DNA from: Microbacterium saperdae
Lineage (GTDB): Bacteria; Actinomycetota; Actinomycetes; Actinomycetales; Microbacteriaceae
Direction: 5' to 3'
DNA length: 64,000 bases
NCBI RefSeq assembly: GCF_006716345.1
Contig: NZ_VFOX01000001.1
Coordinates: forward strand, 868,001-932,000
The position numbers and the translations under genes are program-made. Below are positions 53,798 through 62,721 of the stretch, one piece after another (the stretch's first letter is position 1; each line of letters begins with the position of its first letter). The notes under the pieces were generated by a model that was given only the letters and a program-made list of their open reading frames with translations, ran no database searches and was not told the origin of the DNA.

Positions 53798-54487
53798 CTA
53801 CTGAATCGACAATAGCGCCACTTTGCTTGTCCCCCAAATGGGGGACAAAGAAAGTCGCTGTGAGTTTGCTGAAGGTTTCCAGCCGAAGGCCGGAGCGAGG
53901 CTCCTGAGCTGCACTTCGAGCAGGTGCACCCACGTCAGGATGACCGTGAAACCGATCGCCTCGAACAGGGTGAGGTTGATCCAGCCGAGCGTCATCGCCG
54001 CCATGCTGGCGACCATGGTCACGCCGGCGATGGCCGCGAGGCGCGTGAGTCGAGGCGAGAGCTGGCGCAGGAAGATGCGGTGCACGATCAGCAGGCAGGC
54101 GAACGAGGAGAGCATGAGGAGCGAGGAATTGTCATGCGCGGCCTTGTCGACCGACAGCGGGAACACGCCGATCGCCCCGAGGCTCATCCCCAGCGTCGCC
54201 ACGAAGAACGGCACCACGCGGGCCGCGTGACGGTACTTCGCCTCGGCGATCAGCGGCGTGCTGATGAGCCAGATCCGCATCATCACCGCTGATGCCGTGA
54301 TGACCACTCCTGCGGCGATCAGGCCGCCGTTGAAGAGGGTCGCCGACAGATCGTCGGTCATGCCGAGACGGCTGAAGTACAGTTCCCACCATTCGGGGTC
54401 GGTGGTGGTGAGGGTGGCCGCGAGAATGCCTGCGCAGAGGATCATTCCGGCGGTGAGAGTCATAGACGCTCTTCTGGGGGAGCTCAT
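53798..54487 (-). CDS. DUF998-like multi-pass membrane protein
   Basis: A 229-residue membrane protein with about six helices (residues 8-25, 48-70, 88-108, 119-138, 147-168, 172-195). The layout with a short FSRLGMTDDLSATLFN loop after helix 1 fits DUF998. Nothing indicates a function. The last 25 residues (after FGWKPSANSQ) are encoded across a 36-base hairpin and look unlike the rest, so the natural C-terminus may have been replaced by run-on sequence. Confidence 0.7.
   Translation of the reverse strand: MSSPRRASMTLTAGMILCAGILAATLTTTDPEWWELYFSRLGMTDDLSATLFNGGLIAAGVVITASAVMMRIWLISTPLIAEAKYRHAARVVPFFVATLGMSLGAIGVFPLSVDKAAHDNSSLLMLSSFACLLIVHRIFLRQLSPRLTRLAAIAGVTMVASMAAMTLGWINLTLFEAIGFTVILTWVHLLEVQLRSLAPAFGWKPSANSQRLSLSPIWGTSKVALLSIQ
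53820..53855. repeat. 36-base imperfect palindrome inside the 3' end of the DUF998-like gene
   Basis: TTGTCCCCC (53827-53835) and GGGGGACAA (53840-53848) are perfect 9-base arms around an AAAT loop. After a two-base mismatch/wobble, ACTTT (53820-53824) and AAAGT (53851-53855) extend the stem. It could be a terminator acting on either strand, or the trace of a small mobile element; neither is shown. Confidence 0.5.
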
Positions 54488-54705
54488 GGCTTTGTCCTGT
54501 CGCCATACGCTCGACGGCCGGCCAGGACGAAGTTGAGTCCCTCCTCAGGCGAGCGTTCATCGGGTGCGGAGCTGTGAAAGCCCGCTGGGTAATTGTCATT
54601 CTAGCGACAACAGCCGGGTCACGCCGGGTTTCTCTTTTCGATGTGCTAGTCGAGGCCGATTCGCGCCATTCGAGTCCCCGGCGTGCGGTCCACGGCGCCT
54701 GCGTA

Positions 54706-54735
54706 CATAATGAAGTAACGATGTGACCGTGCACA
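54706..54735 (+). promoter_or_regulatory. Promoter and operator-like site of LacI-family gene
   Basis: CATAAT (54706-54711) is a good -10. TGTGACCGTGCACA (54722-54735), with TGTG/CACA ends, lies at the predicted start of transcription and resembles the palindrome upstream of the transporter operon (55824-55839), suggesting autoregulation. GGAGG (54741-54745) is the ribosome site. Further upstream TTGTC and GACAA flank an 8-base spacer near 54594-54611. The rest of the 263-base gap (54488-54750) shows no gene. Confidence 0.45.
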
Positions 54736-54750
54736 CGCAAGGAGGCTGCG

Positions 54751-55764
54751 ATGTCCAGCGCCTCTGAGCGTGCCCGGTTGCCGAGCATCCGCGACGTCGC
54801 ACGGCTTGCCGGGGTGTCTCATCAGACCGTCTCGCGAGTGCTGAACGATCATGCCAGCATCCGTCCCGAGACCAAGGCCAAGGTCCTCGATGCGATCGCC
54901 GTGCTGGACTATCGCCCGAATCTCGCGGCCCGAGCGCTGGTGACGAGCAAGTCCAACATGCTCGGCATCCTGTCGGCGACGATCGGCGAGTTCGGCCCCA
55001 CGTCGTCGATCGCGAGCATCGAGGATGCCGCACGTGAGGAGGGCTACTCGGTCTCGACCCTCAACCTCGCCGCGACCACGCCCGAGGCGATTGGCAGTGC
55101 GGTCCGCCAACTGGCCAGGGAGCAGGTCGACGGGATCGTGGTGCTGGCGCCGCAGGTGCGCGTCTTCCATGTGCTGCGGGGGATGGCCGTCTCGCTGCCC
55201 TTCGTCAGCCTGCAGACTGCATCGGGGTCGGACGGCGTGAGCCTCTCCGCAGATCAGGTCGCGGGGGCGCGGGCGGCCACCGAGCATCTGATCGGACTCG
55301 GGCACAGCGACATCCTGCACCTGGCGGGTCCGCAGGACTGGATCGAGGCGGAGTCGCGGATGCGGGGCTATCTCGACGCGCTGCGCGAGGCCGACCTGCC
55401 CACGTTCCCGCCGATCCGTGGCGACTGGTCCGCGGACTTCGGGTACTTCGCCGGCCAGGAGCTCTCCCGAAGACGCGACTTCACCGCGGTGTTCGCGGCG
55501 AACGATCTGATGGCGATCGGCCTGCTGCACGGCTTCCGCGACACGGGCATCCGCGTGCCGGAGGACGTCAGCGTCGTCGGGTTCGACGACGTGCCCGTCG
55601 CCGCTCACGTCGCGCCGACCCTCACGACCGTGCACCAGGACTTCCCCGAGCTCGGGCGCAGGGCGGTCAAGATCCTGCTCGCGCAGATCCGGGGTGAGCA
55701 GGTGCCGTCGTTCGGTCCGTTGCAGACGACTCTGCGCCTGCGCGAGTCGTCCGGGTCACGGTAA
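54751..55764 (+). CDS. LacI family transcriptional regulator (MmsABC operon)
   Basis: A 337-residue repressor. The helix-turn-helix and hinge are [20 protein letters not shown] and [16 protein letters not shown], residues 11-65. The sensor domain contains [24 protein letters not shown] and [21 protein letters not shown]. It precedes the monosaccharide importer by 106 bases; matching palindromes at both promoters imply control of both. The effector is probably a pentose or hexose. Confidence 0.9.
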   Translation: MSSASERARLPSIRDVARLAGVSHQTVSRVLNDHASIRPETKAKVLDAIAVLDYRPNLAARALVTSKSNMLGILSATIGEFGPTSSIASIEDAAREEGYSVSTLNLAATTPEAIGSAVRQLAREQVDGIVVLAPQVRVFHVLRGMAVSLPFVSLQTASGSDGVSLSADQVAGARAATEHLIGLGHSDILHLAGPQDWIEAESRMRGYLDALREADLPTFPPIRGDWSADFGYFAGQELSRRRDFTAVFAANDLMAIGLLHGFRDTGIRVPEDVSVVGFDDVPVAAHVAPTLTTVHQDFPELGRRAVKILLAQIRGEQVPSFGPLQTTLRLRESSGSR

Positions 55765-55787
55765 CGACACGAAATCGCCGCCCGGAC

Positions 55788-55839
55788 TTGACAGCGTCCC
55801 GTCCACATTGGACGATGTTACAAATGTGAACGGTCACAT
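55788..55839 (+). promoter_or_regulatory. Promoter and LacI-type operator of the MmsABC operon
   Basis: TTGACA (55788-55793) is a consensus -35; GACGAT (55811-55816) follows at 17 bases. ATGTGAACGGTCACAT (55824-55839), an inverted repeat with 6-base arms ATGTGA/TCACAT, covers the predicted start of transcription. This geometry is that of a repressor site. Confidence 0.6.
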
Positions 55840-55870
55840 CGAAGGTGACCGCACGTCGCGAGGAAGATCC

Positions 55871-57439
55871 GTGAGCACCACAGCAACGTTGCCGACCGTG
55901 TCAGGCCCGATCCTGGAGATGCGCAGCATCACCAAGGAGTTCCCGGGAGTGAAGGCCCTCTCCGAGGTGTCGATCACCGTGCGCGCCGGCGAGATCCACG
56001 CCATCTGCGGCGAGAACGGCGCAGGCAAGTCGACCCTGATGAAGGTCCTGTCCGGCGTCTACCCGTACGGGAGCTACGACGGCGAGATCCTGCTCTACGG
56101 CGAGGAGCAGCGCTTCCGCGACATCGCGGCCAGCGAGCAGGCCGGCATCGCGATCATCCACCAGGAGCTCGCGCTGATCCCCGAGCTCTCGGTCACCGAG
56201 AACATCTTCCTCGGCAACGAGATCCGTCACTTCGGCCGCATCGACTGGCAGGCGCAGAAGGCGCGGGCGATCGAACTCCTCGCCCGCGTCGGCCTGAGCG
56301 AAGACCCCGACGCGCAGGTGAAGACGCTCGGCGTCGGCAAGCAGCAGCTGATCGAGATCGCCAAGGCGCTGAACAAGGACGTCAAGCTCCTCATCCTCGA
56401 CGAGCCGACCGCCGCCCTCAACGAGAACGACTCGCAGCACCTGCTGGACCTGATCCTCGGCCTGAAGGCCAAGGGCATCGCGTCGATCATGATCAGCCAC
56501 AAGCTCAACGAGATCGAGCAGATCGCCGATGAGATCACGATCATCCGCGACGGCCGCACGGTCGAGACGCTCGACATCTCCCGCGGCGAGATCAACGAGG
56601 ACCGCATCATCCGCGGCATGGTCGGCCGCTCGCTCGAGAGCCGCTACCCGGACCGCACCCCCGAGATCGGCGAGGTGTTCTTCGAGGTCAAGGACTGGTG
56701 GGTCCAGCACCCGACCGTGACCGAGCGCATGGTCGTGAAGGGATCGAACCTCAACGTCCGTCGCGGCGAGGTCGTCGGCATCGCCGGCCTGATGGGCGCG
56801 GGACGCACCGAGTTCGCGATGAGCATCTTCGGCCGCTCCTACGGCACATACCTGTCGGGAACCATGATCAAGGACGGTCAGGAGATCGCGCTGCCGGACG
56901 TCGCCGCGGCGATCAAGCACGGGCTGGCGTACGTGAGCGAGGACCGCAAGGTGCTCGGTCTCAACCTCCTCGACACCATCAAGCGCGCGACGGTCTCGGC
57001 GAAGCTCTCGAAGATCGCGCGACGCGGCGTCGTCGACCCCCGCGCCGAGTATGCCGTCGCCGAGCAGTATCGCAAGGCCCTGCGCATCAAGACCCCTTCC
57101 GTGGAAGAGGGCGTCGGCAAGCTCTCGGGTGGCAACCAGCAGAAGGTCGTGCTGGCGAAGTGGATGTTCACGGATCCCGACCTGCTCATCCTCGATGAGC
57201 CGACGCGTGGCATCGACGTCGGAGCCAAGTACGAGATCTACGCGATCATCAACGAGCTCGCGTCACAGGGCAAGGGCGTCATCGTCATCTCCAGCGAGCT
57301 GCCCGAGCTGCTCGGCATCTCCGACCGCATCTACACCGTCTTCGAAGGTCGGGTCACCGACTGCATCCCGGCCGAACAGGCGACACCCGAGGCACTCATG
57401 CGCAGCATGACCTCCGCGACCCAGAAAGCATCCGCATGA
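55871..57439 (+). CDS. mmsA: Multiple monosaccharide ABC transporter ATP-binding protein
   Basis: A 522-residue double ATPase of the CUT2 class (MmsA/GguA/XylG). Domain one has Walker [10 protein letters not shown] (47-55) and [10 protein letters not shown]. Domain two has the degenerate first loop GLMGAGRTE and the signature [14 protein letters not shown], typical of CUT2 sugar ATPases. It powers pentose/hexose uptake with the next two genes. The GTG at 55871 is chosen because it follows the promoter-operator; the longer frame to 55694 overlaps the LacI gene. Confidence 0.92.
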   Translation: MSTTATLPTVSGPILEMRSITKEFPGVKALSEVSITVRAGEIHAICGENGAGKSTLMKVLSGVYPYGSYDGEILLYGEEQRFRDIAASEQAGIAIIHQELALIPELSVTENIFLGNEIRHFGRIDWQAQKARAIELLARVGLSEDPDAQVKTLGVGKQQLIEIAKALNKDVKLLILDEPTAALNENDSQHLLDLILGLKAKGIASIMISHKLNEIEQIADEITIIRDGRTVETLDISRGEINEDRIIRGMVGRSLESRYPDRTPEIGEVFFEVKDWWVQHPTVTERMVVKGSNLNVRRGEVVGIAGLMGAGRTEFAMSIFGRSYGTYLSGTMIKDGQEIALPDVAAAIKHGLAYVSEDRKVLGLNLLDTIKRATVSAKLSKIARRGVVDPRAEYAVAEQYRKALRIKTPSVEEGVGKLSGGNQQKVVLAKWMFTDPDLLILDEPTRGIDVGAKYEIYAIINELASQGKGVIVISSELPELLGISDRIYTVFEGRVTDCIPAEQATPEALMRSMTSATQKASA

Positions 57440-58806
57440 CCACCGATCTCACGACCGCGAAGCGCGGCTTCCACTTCAAGGACATCACCAAGATGTTCGG
57501 CGGCGGACAGTCGACGCTCCGCCAGTTCGGCATCCTCGGCAGCCTCGTCGTCATCCTGGTCGTCTTCCAGCTGCTGACCTGGATCTTCAAGGGCCAGGGA
57601 CTCACGCTGTCCTCGGGCAACCTGATCAACGTCGTCAACCAGTACTCCTACATCCTGATCCTCGCGATCGGCATGGTGATGGTCATCATCATGGGGCACA
57701 TCGACCTGTCGGTCGGATCCGTCGCGGCGTTCACGGGCATCATCGTCGCCAAGGCGATGGCGGACTGGAACCTTCCTTGGCCGCTGGCCATCCTCCTCGG
57801 TCTCGGGGTGGGCGTGCTCGTCGGCGCCTGGCAGGGGTTCTGGGTCGCCTATGTGGGCGTACCCGCGTTCATCGTGACGCTGGCGGGCATGCTGTTCTTC
57901 CGCGGCGCGAACCAGTGGGTCGGCGACTCGCAGTCGATCCCGGTTCCGCAGGGGTTCAAGATCATCGGTGCCGGCTACCTGCCGGAGCTGTCGTTCATCC
58001 CCGTTCCGTTCAACGTGCTGACCATGGTCCTCGCCCTGATCGGTGTCGCCTGGATCGTCGTCTCGGAGATCCGCACCCGGCGCGCGCAGGCCAAGATGGG
58101 CTCCGATATGGCGCCCGGCTGGGTGAGCGTCACCAAGGTCGTGCTGATCTCGATCGTCATCCTCGTCGCCGGATGGTTGTTCGCGACCGGACGTGAGGGC
58201 ACCAGCTTCCCGATCTCGGGCGTGATCCTCCTGCTGCTCGTGATCCTCTACACCTTCATCACGAACAACACCGTGTTCGGTCGCCACATCTACGCCGTCG
58301 GCGGCAATCGCCAGGCCGCACGTCTGTCGGGCGTGAAGGACCGCTGGGTCGACTTCTTCGTCATGATGAACATGTCGGTCCTCGCTTCGCTCGCCGGAAT
58401 GATCTACGTCGCCCGTGCCACGGCCTCCGGCCCGCAGGACGGCAACGGCTGGGAGCTCGACGCGATCGCCTCGGTCTTCATCGGTGGCGCCGCCGTCTCG
58501 GGTGGTATCGGTACCGTCATCGGATCGATCATCGGTGGTCTCGTGATGGCGTTCCTCAACAACGGACTCGCGCTGCTGGGCGCAGGAGCCGACGTGGTCT
58601 CGATGATCAAGGGCCTCGTGCTCCTGTTCGCGGTCGGCGTCGACGTCTGGAACAAGCAGCAGGGTCGCCCGTCGATCATCGGATTCCTCACGCGCCGCTT
58701 CGGCCGCAAGGAGGATCCGGCGCTCGCCACCTTCGACCCGAAGGCGAACTACCCCACAGGTCAGAAGTACGAAGCCCCCGCCGTCGACGAGACGCGCGGA
58801 AAGTAG
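57436..58806 (+). CDS. mmsB: Multiple monosaccharide ABC transporter permease
   Basis: A 456-residue CUT2 permease, longer than RbsC/XylH-like proteins in the manner of GguB. About ten helices; the conserved stretch [16 protein letters not shown] near residues 76-91 and [27 protein letters not shown] are family hallmarks. It overlaps the ATPase gene by ATGA. A polar tail of about 50 residues ends the protein. Confidence 0.92.
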   Translation: MTTDLTTAKRGFHFKDITKMFGGGQSTLRQFGILGSLVVILVVFQLLTWIFKGQGLTLSSGNLINVVNQYSYILILAIGMVMVIIMGHIDLSVGSVAAFTGIIVAKAMADWNLPWPLAILLGLGVGVLVGAWQGFWVAYVGVPAFIVTLAGMLFFRGANQWVGDSQSIPVPQGFKIIGAGYLPELSFIPVPFNVLTMVLALIGVAWIVVSEIRTRRAQAKMGSDMAPGWVSVTKVVLISIVILVAGWLFATGREGTSFPISGVILLLLVILYTFITNNTVFGRHIYAVGGNRQAARLSGVKDRWVDFFVMMNMSVLASLAGMIYVARATASGPQDGNGWELDAIASVFIGGAAVSGGIGTVIGSIIGGLVMAFLNNGLALLGAGADVVSMIKGLVLLFAVGVDVWNKQQGRPSIIGFLTRRFGRKEDPALATFDPKANYPTGQKYEAPAVDETRGK

Positions 58807-58865
58807 GGGTCGAGCCGCGTGCCGCACGCGCGACGAGACCTTCACACACCAGAGAAAGAGATCAC

Positions 58866-59984
58866 ATGAAGAAGATTCTTCTGTCGGCGACAGCGCTTGT
58901 CGTCGCGGGCGCATTCGCCCTCACCGGCTGCTCCTCGGAGCGTGGCGGTGACGCCGGTACCGGGTCGGGGGAGGAGACCACCAAGGGCTTCGCCGCTGAC
59001 GCCACGATCGGTGTCGCGCTTCCGGACAAGACCTCGGAGAACTGGGTCCTCGCCGGCCAGCTGTTCACGGACGGTCTCAAGGAAGCCGGCTTCAAGGCCG
59101 ACGTCCAGTACGCGCCTGCCAGCAACACGGTCGCGGAGCAGCAGAACCAGATCCAGGCCATGGTCACCGGTGGTGCCAAGGTCATCATCATCGGCGCGAA
59201 GGACGGCAAGCAGCTCGCGACGCAGGTCGAGGCAGCCCGCGACGCCGGCGTCACCGTCATCGCCTACGACCGTCTGATCGAGAACACCGACGCGGTCGAC
59301 TACTACGTCGCGTTCGACAACTTCAAGGTCGGTGAGCTTCAGGGCCAGGCTCTGCTCGACGGTCTCGCCGAGCGTGCCGGTCACGACGCTCCGTACAACA
59401 TCGAGCTGTTCTCCGGTTCCCCGGATGACGCGAACTCGGCCGTGTTCTTCGACGGCGCGATGAGCATCCTCCAGCCGAAGATCGACGACGGCACGCTGAA
59501 GGTCGTCTCCGGCCAGACCGAGATCGCCCAGACGGCGACCGAGGGCTGGAAGGCTGAGAACGCTCAGCGTCGCATGGACTCCCTGCTGACGTCGACGTAC
59601 AGCTCGGAGACGCTCGACGGCGTCCTCTCCCCGAACGACACTCTCGCTCGCGCCATCATCACCTCGGTGCAGGGTGCGGGCAAGGACGTACCGGTCGTCA
59701 CCGGTCAGGACTCCGAGGTCGAGTCGGTCAAGTCGATCATGGAGGGCATCCAGTACTCCACGATCAACAAGGACACCACGCTCCTCGTCCAGCAGTCCAT
59801 CAAGATGGTCGGACAGCTCCAGAAGGGCGAAGAGGTCGATGTCAACGACACCGAGTCGTACGACAACGGCGTCAAGGTCGTTCCGGCGTACCTGCTCGAC
59901 CCGATCATCGTCACGAAGGAGAACGCACTCGAGGCTTACGCCAACGTGCCCAGCCTCCTCGAGATCGTGAAGTCGTACCAGTAA
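58866..59984 (+). CDS. chvE: Multiple monosaccharide-binding lipoprotein (ChvE-like)
   Basis: A 372-residue CUT2 binding protein. Lipobox ALTGC gives Cys22. GVALPDKTSENWVLAGQLFTDGLKEAGF and VIAYDRLIENTDAVDYYVAFDN are close to ChvE, which binds arabinose, galactose, glucose and xylose. It is last of the operon, unlike many systems where it comes first. A 59-base gap with AGAAAGAG precedes it. No catabolic sugar gene is attached, so imported sugar must feed pathways encoded elsewhere. Confidence 0.9.
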   Translation: MKKILLSATALVVAGAFALTGCSSERGGDAGTGSGEETTKGFAADATIGVALPDKTSENWVLAGQLFTDGLKEAGFKADVQYAPASNTVAEQQNQIQAMVTGGAKVIIIGAKDGKQLATQVEAARDAGVTVIAYDRLIENTDAVDYYVAFDNFKVGELQGQALLDGLAERAGHDAPYNIELFSGSPDDANSAVFFDGAMSILQPKIDDGTLKVVSGQTEIAQTATEGWKAENAQRRMDSLLTSTYSSETLDGVLSPNDTLARAIITSVQGAGKDVPVVTGQDSEVESVKSIMEGIQYSTINKDTTLLVQQSIKMVGQLQKGEEVDVNDTESYDNGVKVVPAYLLDPIIVTKENALEAYANVPSLLEIVKSYQ

Positions 59985-59993
59985 GCAGCATCA

Positions 59994-60050
59994 GCCCTCG
60001 CTGAGGGCACAGTACGAGCCGTCCGGACCTTCGGGTTCCGGGCGGCTCGT
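59994..60050 (+). terminator. Double hairpin ending the MmsABC operon
   Basis: GCCCTC (59994-59999) and GAGGGC (60003-60008) form a small hairpin. Directly after it, 14-base arms 60014-60027 (ACGAGCCGTCCGGA) and 60037-60050 pair fully with one G-T and a 9-base loop. Two stems in a row just after the stop codon make this the clearest terminator in the window. The 69 bases to the next stop codon hold nothing else. Confidence 0.75.
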
Positions 60051-60119
60051 CTGCGTTCGGGGCAGAGCGAAAAACCGAGGTGCGGCAGGTCTGAGGGGAG
60101 GTCTTCCGGATGCGGTGCG

Positions 60120-61046
60120 CTAGTTCCAGACCGGGTCGTCGGGGTCGGGGGAGTCCGTGCCGTCGGCATCGGTCATGATGCGCGCCTCAGCGATCCACGA
60201 CGTCAGTGCGCTGTCGTGGAGAAAAGAAGGGCGCGGCGTGCCGAGGAGATCGGGGGTCGCCACGATGTCCAGCGGCTCATCGCTCGCGAAGATGACGACG
60301 TTGCCGAGCGGCCCTTCATCATCTTCCGGCTCTGCGTCGAGAACGACGGCGACGTGGTCGAACACGGAGCGCAGGGTGGCCGCCTGTCGCCGTGAGTACT
60401 CGAAAGGATGCCCGTCGAGCAGGTTCACGGCGACGACTCCGGCTGCGGCGGAGCGCGCGGCGACCCGGCGGTAGAACTCCTGGCTGGCCACGCGATGCCG
60501 GATGACGGCTGCGTCCCAGAGATCGACGACGGTGAAGCGCGCATCCGCCCAGTCGGTGTCGACCGCAGGGCGACCAGTGGCTGCGGCACCGAGCGTCGGG
60601 GCAGGGGACGGCGGCGCCGGCGATCGCTTCTCGCCCGGAAGCTCCGCGTCCGCGACCGTTCGAGCATCGCCGAAGATGACGCGTACGTCAGAGCCGGCAG
60701 GGAGGGGCAGCGCGGCGGTCACTGCGGCATAGAGCGTGGGCTCGAATTCGACCACGAGTTGGGGTGATCCGGCGCGGGTTGCCTCGACGTAGCGGGCCAG
60801 GGTGAGTGCTCCGGCTCCCAGGTGCACGGTGAACAGCGGCGCACCGGGTTCGGCGGCGGCATCCATTGCGCGGGCGATGTGCTGGGTGTAGGCGTATTCG
60901 AGCATGGTGGGCTCGGTCATCGAGACGACGGACTGCGCGATTCCATCCACGCTGAGCTCGTAGCGACCGGGGTGCCGCCTCGACTGCACCAGCTTGGCCT
61001 TGCGATTGTCTAGCGAGAGGGAGAACACCCGGCGATTCCATGCCAC
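60120..61046 (-). CDS. Spermidine synthase-like protein
   Basis: A 308-residue Rossmann-fold protein of the spermine/spermidine synthase-like group. TVHLGAGALTLARYVEAT is the SAM-type nucleotide loop, VVEFEP the following acidic strand end, VIFGDARTV the next, and FTVVDLWDAAV the catalytic-site strand. Many actinobacterial members lack polyamine activity and their role is uncertain. The start is GTG at 61046, 6 bases from a TAAACT box. It is cytosolic and monocistronic. Confidence 0.85.
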   Translation of the reverse strand: MAWNRRVFSLSLDNRKAKLVQSRRHPGRYELSVDGIAQSVVSMTEPTMLEYAYTQHIARAMDAAAEPGAPLFTVHLGAGALTLARYVEATRAGSPQLVVEFEPTLYAAVTAALPLPAGSDVRVIFGDARTVADAELPGEKRSPAPPSPAPTLGAAATGRPAVDTDWADARFTVVDLWDAAVIRHRVASQEFYRRVAARSAAAGVVAVNLLDGHPFEYSRRQAATLRSVFDHVAVVLDAEPEDDEGPLGNVVIFASDEPLDIVATPDLLGTPRPSFLHDSALTSWIAEARIMTDADGTDSPDPDDPVWN

Positions 61047-61052
61047 CCGTCG

Positions 61053-61058
61053 AGTTTA
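61053..61058 (-). promoter_or_regulatory. -10 box, leaderless promoter
   Basis: Minus-strand TAAACT lies 6 bases before the GTG at 61046 and sits in the 53-base gap behind the HNH gene's stop. Confidence 0.45.
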
Positions 61059-61099
61059 GGTCGGACGGAAGCCGCCGGAGACCGCACACCCGTGCGTTC

Positions 61100-62534
61100 T
61101 CAGAACGGCACGAGCGCCGATTCGGCCGTCTCGAACTCGACGGGCGTGGACTCGGCGGTTCCGAACGCGGCCGCCTCGAACTCGGCGGGCGTGGACTCGG
61201 CGGGCGTGAACCGCGCCGTGTTCTGTGCAGGCGCGTGGTCGATGTACACGTCGCCCGTCGGGCTTCTCCACTCGAGAACCCCGCCGACCCTTTGCTCCAC
61301 CTGCCAGGGGGAGTGGTGCTTCATCATGTGATGTCGACGGCAGAAGTGCGCGAGGTTGTCTTCGCAGGTCGGCCCGCCTTCGGCCGCGGCATGGGTGTGG
61401 TCTATGTCGCACCTGCGCGCCGCAAGACCGCACGTCGGGAATCGGCAGCGCTGATCCCTCGCCCGGAGATGTCTCTTCAACTGATCGCCCGGTCGATATC
61501 GGTCGACGGCCAGCAACGCTCCGCTGATCGGGTGGGTCAGAACCCGATCCCACCCGATCGCCGCCCCGGCGATCCTGCGCGCGGTGGCGGCGTCGATCGG
61601 GCAGCGACCGTCGAGCTCGGCCGCTGGCAGGTCGGTTCGCGATCCGCACTCGTCCATCAACGTCATGACCGGCACGGTCACCTCCACGCGCGCATGGATC
61701 GCATCGAGCAGCGCGTCCTCCGAGTGGTGCCCGGTCGGTGCGCCCGTGAGCACGAGATCTGCGAGCAGGTCCGCGCGCAGCTGGTCGACCGTGCGGTCGT
61801 CACTGGGCTCGTCGGAAGAATCGACGGAGGGATCGTCGGAGGCAGGGCGAGCGTCCCTCGCCTTCCGCTCTTTCGCGGCACGGGCGTTCTCCTCGCGCAC
61901 GCGGTGCGCCATCTGCGACAGACGGTCGTACATGCCGTGGATGAGCGTCGACGGCCCCTGCACGCCCAGCTCGGACATCCCGTCATCGAGGTCGTTCACC
62001 CAGACGCGTCGGTTGTCGCGCGCGTCGCGATGACGCTCCGTCAGCGACCGTGCCTGGAATCGTTCAGCGATCCGGCGCGCATGGCGACGCAGGCGGTTCG
62101 GCGACTCGGCTTCTGCGATCACGAGGACCGCGGCCGCGTATGCCGCGCGATCGCGGGGATCATCGAGATGTGCCCCCGCCTCGACGATGACTCGCGTGTG
62201 CGCGGCGGTGATGCGCCCGGCACCCTGCGCGGCCCATACGTCGGGGAGATCCGTCACGAGACGCGATGCTGCCGCCATCCGACGTTCGATCGTGCGATCG
62301 TTCACGCGTTGTGCGGCACCGATCTCGGCGGCCACTGCGCGCGTCGCCATGTCGCCGTAGTCGGGATGATTCGCCTGCCTGGCGATGTCGATGGCCAGCC
62401 GAGACGCCATCGCGAGCATGCCGTCTCGGGCGGCCAGCATTCCGCTGATGGTCTCTTTCCGCAGCCTGCAGACCGGCGACCAGATCGGCGAGCATCGCCA
62501 TCTGGGAGTCGTTCGCATCGAGCAGATCGGGCAT
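61100..62534 (-). pseudogene. DUF222/HNH endonuclease with an apparent +1 frameshift
   Basis: The DUF222 domain and C-terminal HNH nuclease (CRFPTCGLAARRCDIDHTHA ... NLAHFCRRHHMMKHH) are read in one frame up to about 62455. The family's expected N-terminus, MPDLLDANDSQMAMLADLVAGLQAAE, is encoded from the ATG at 62534 in another frame. The two join at the minus-strand run GGAAAGAG (A-run 62456-62458), where removing one A would give LQAAEETISGMLAARDG. So this is one gene interrupted by a one-base insertion, real or a sequencing error, or it starts at an internal codon. DUF222/HNH proteins are abundant in Microbacteriaceae; their role is unclear. Confidence 0.75.
61131..61203 (-). repeat. Tandem 45-base repeat coding the HNH protein's C-terminal tail
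   Basis: A 28-base segment at 61131-61158 recurs at 61176-61203 with one change, a 45-base (15-codon) period. On the protein it gives a Thr/Ala/Glu/Phe-rich tail with repeated ESTPAEFE/ESTPVEFE units. A partial third unit follows toward 61212. Confidence 0.6.
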
Positions 62535-62680
62535 GGACACAGTCCACCACCGACCACCGACATTCGAACATAAATGCGACGACGATCGCTCCCGTGACCG
62601 TGCGCCCGCGCAGGCTATCCGCACATCGCGGCCCTTCGCTGATGGGGTGAGCGCACATGGGACGGCCCCGCCGCCCGTCC

Positions 62681-62686
62681 TACCGT
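62681..62686 (+). promoter_or_regulatory. -10 box upstream of esterase gene
   Basis: TACCGT is followed by a leader of about 29 bases that includes GAGAGGGA, 8 bases before the ATG at 62722. Confidence 0.35.
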
Positions 62687-62721
62687 GAGGACCACTGATC
62701 GACCGACGAGAGGGATGTCTC

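Noticed and set aside
53820..53855. Palindrome as a terminal inverted repeat of an insertion sequence
   Set aside because: There is no transposase or second distant copy in the window and no target duplication, so it is kept only as a repeat.
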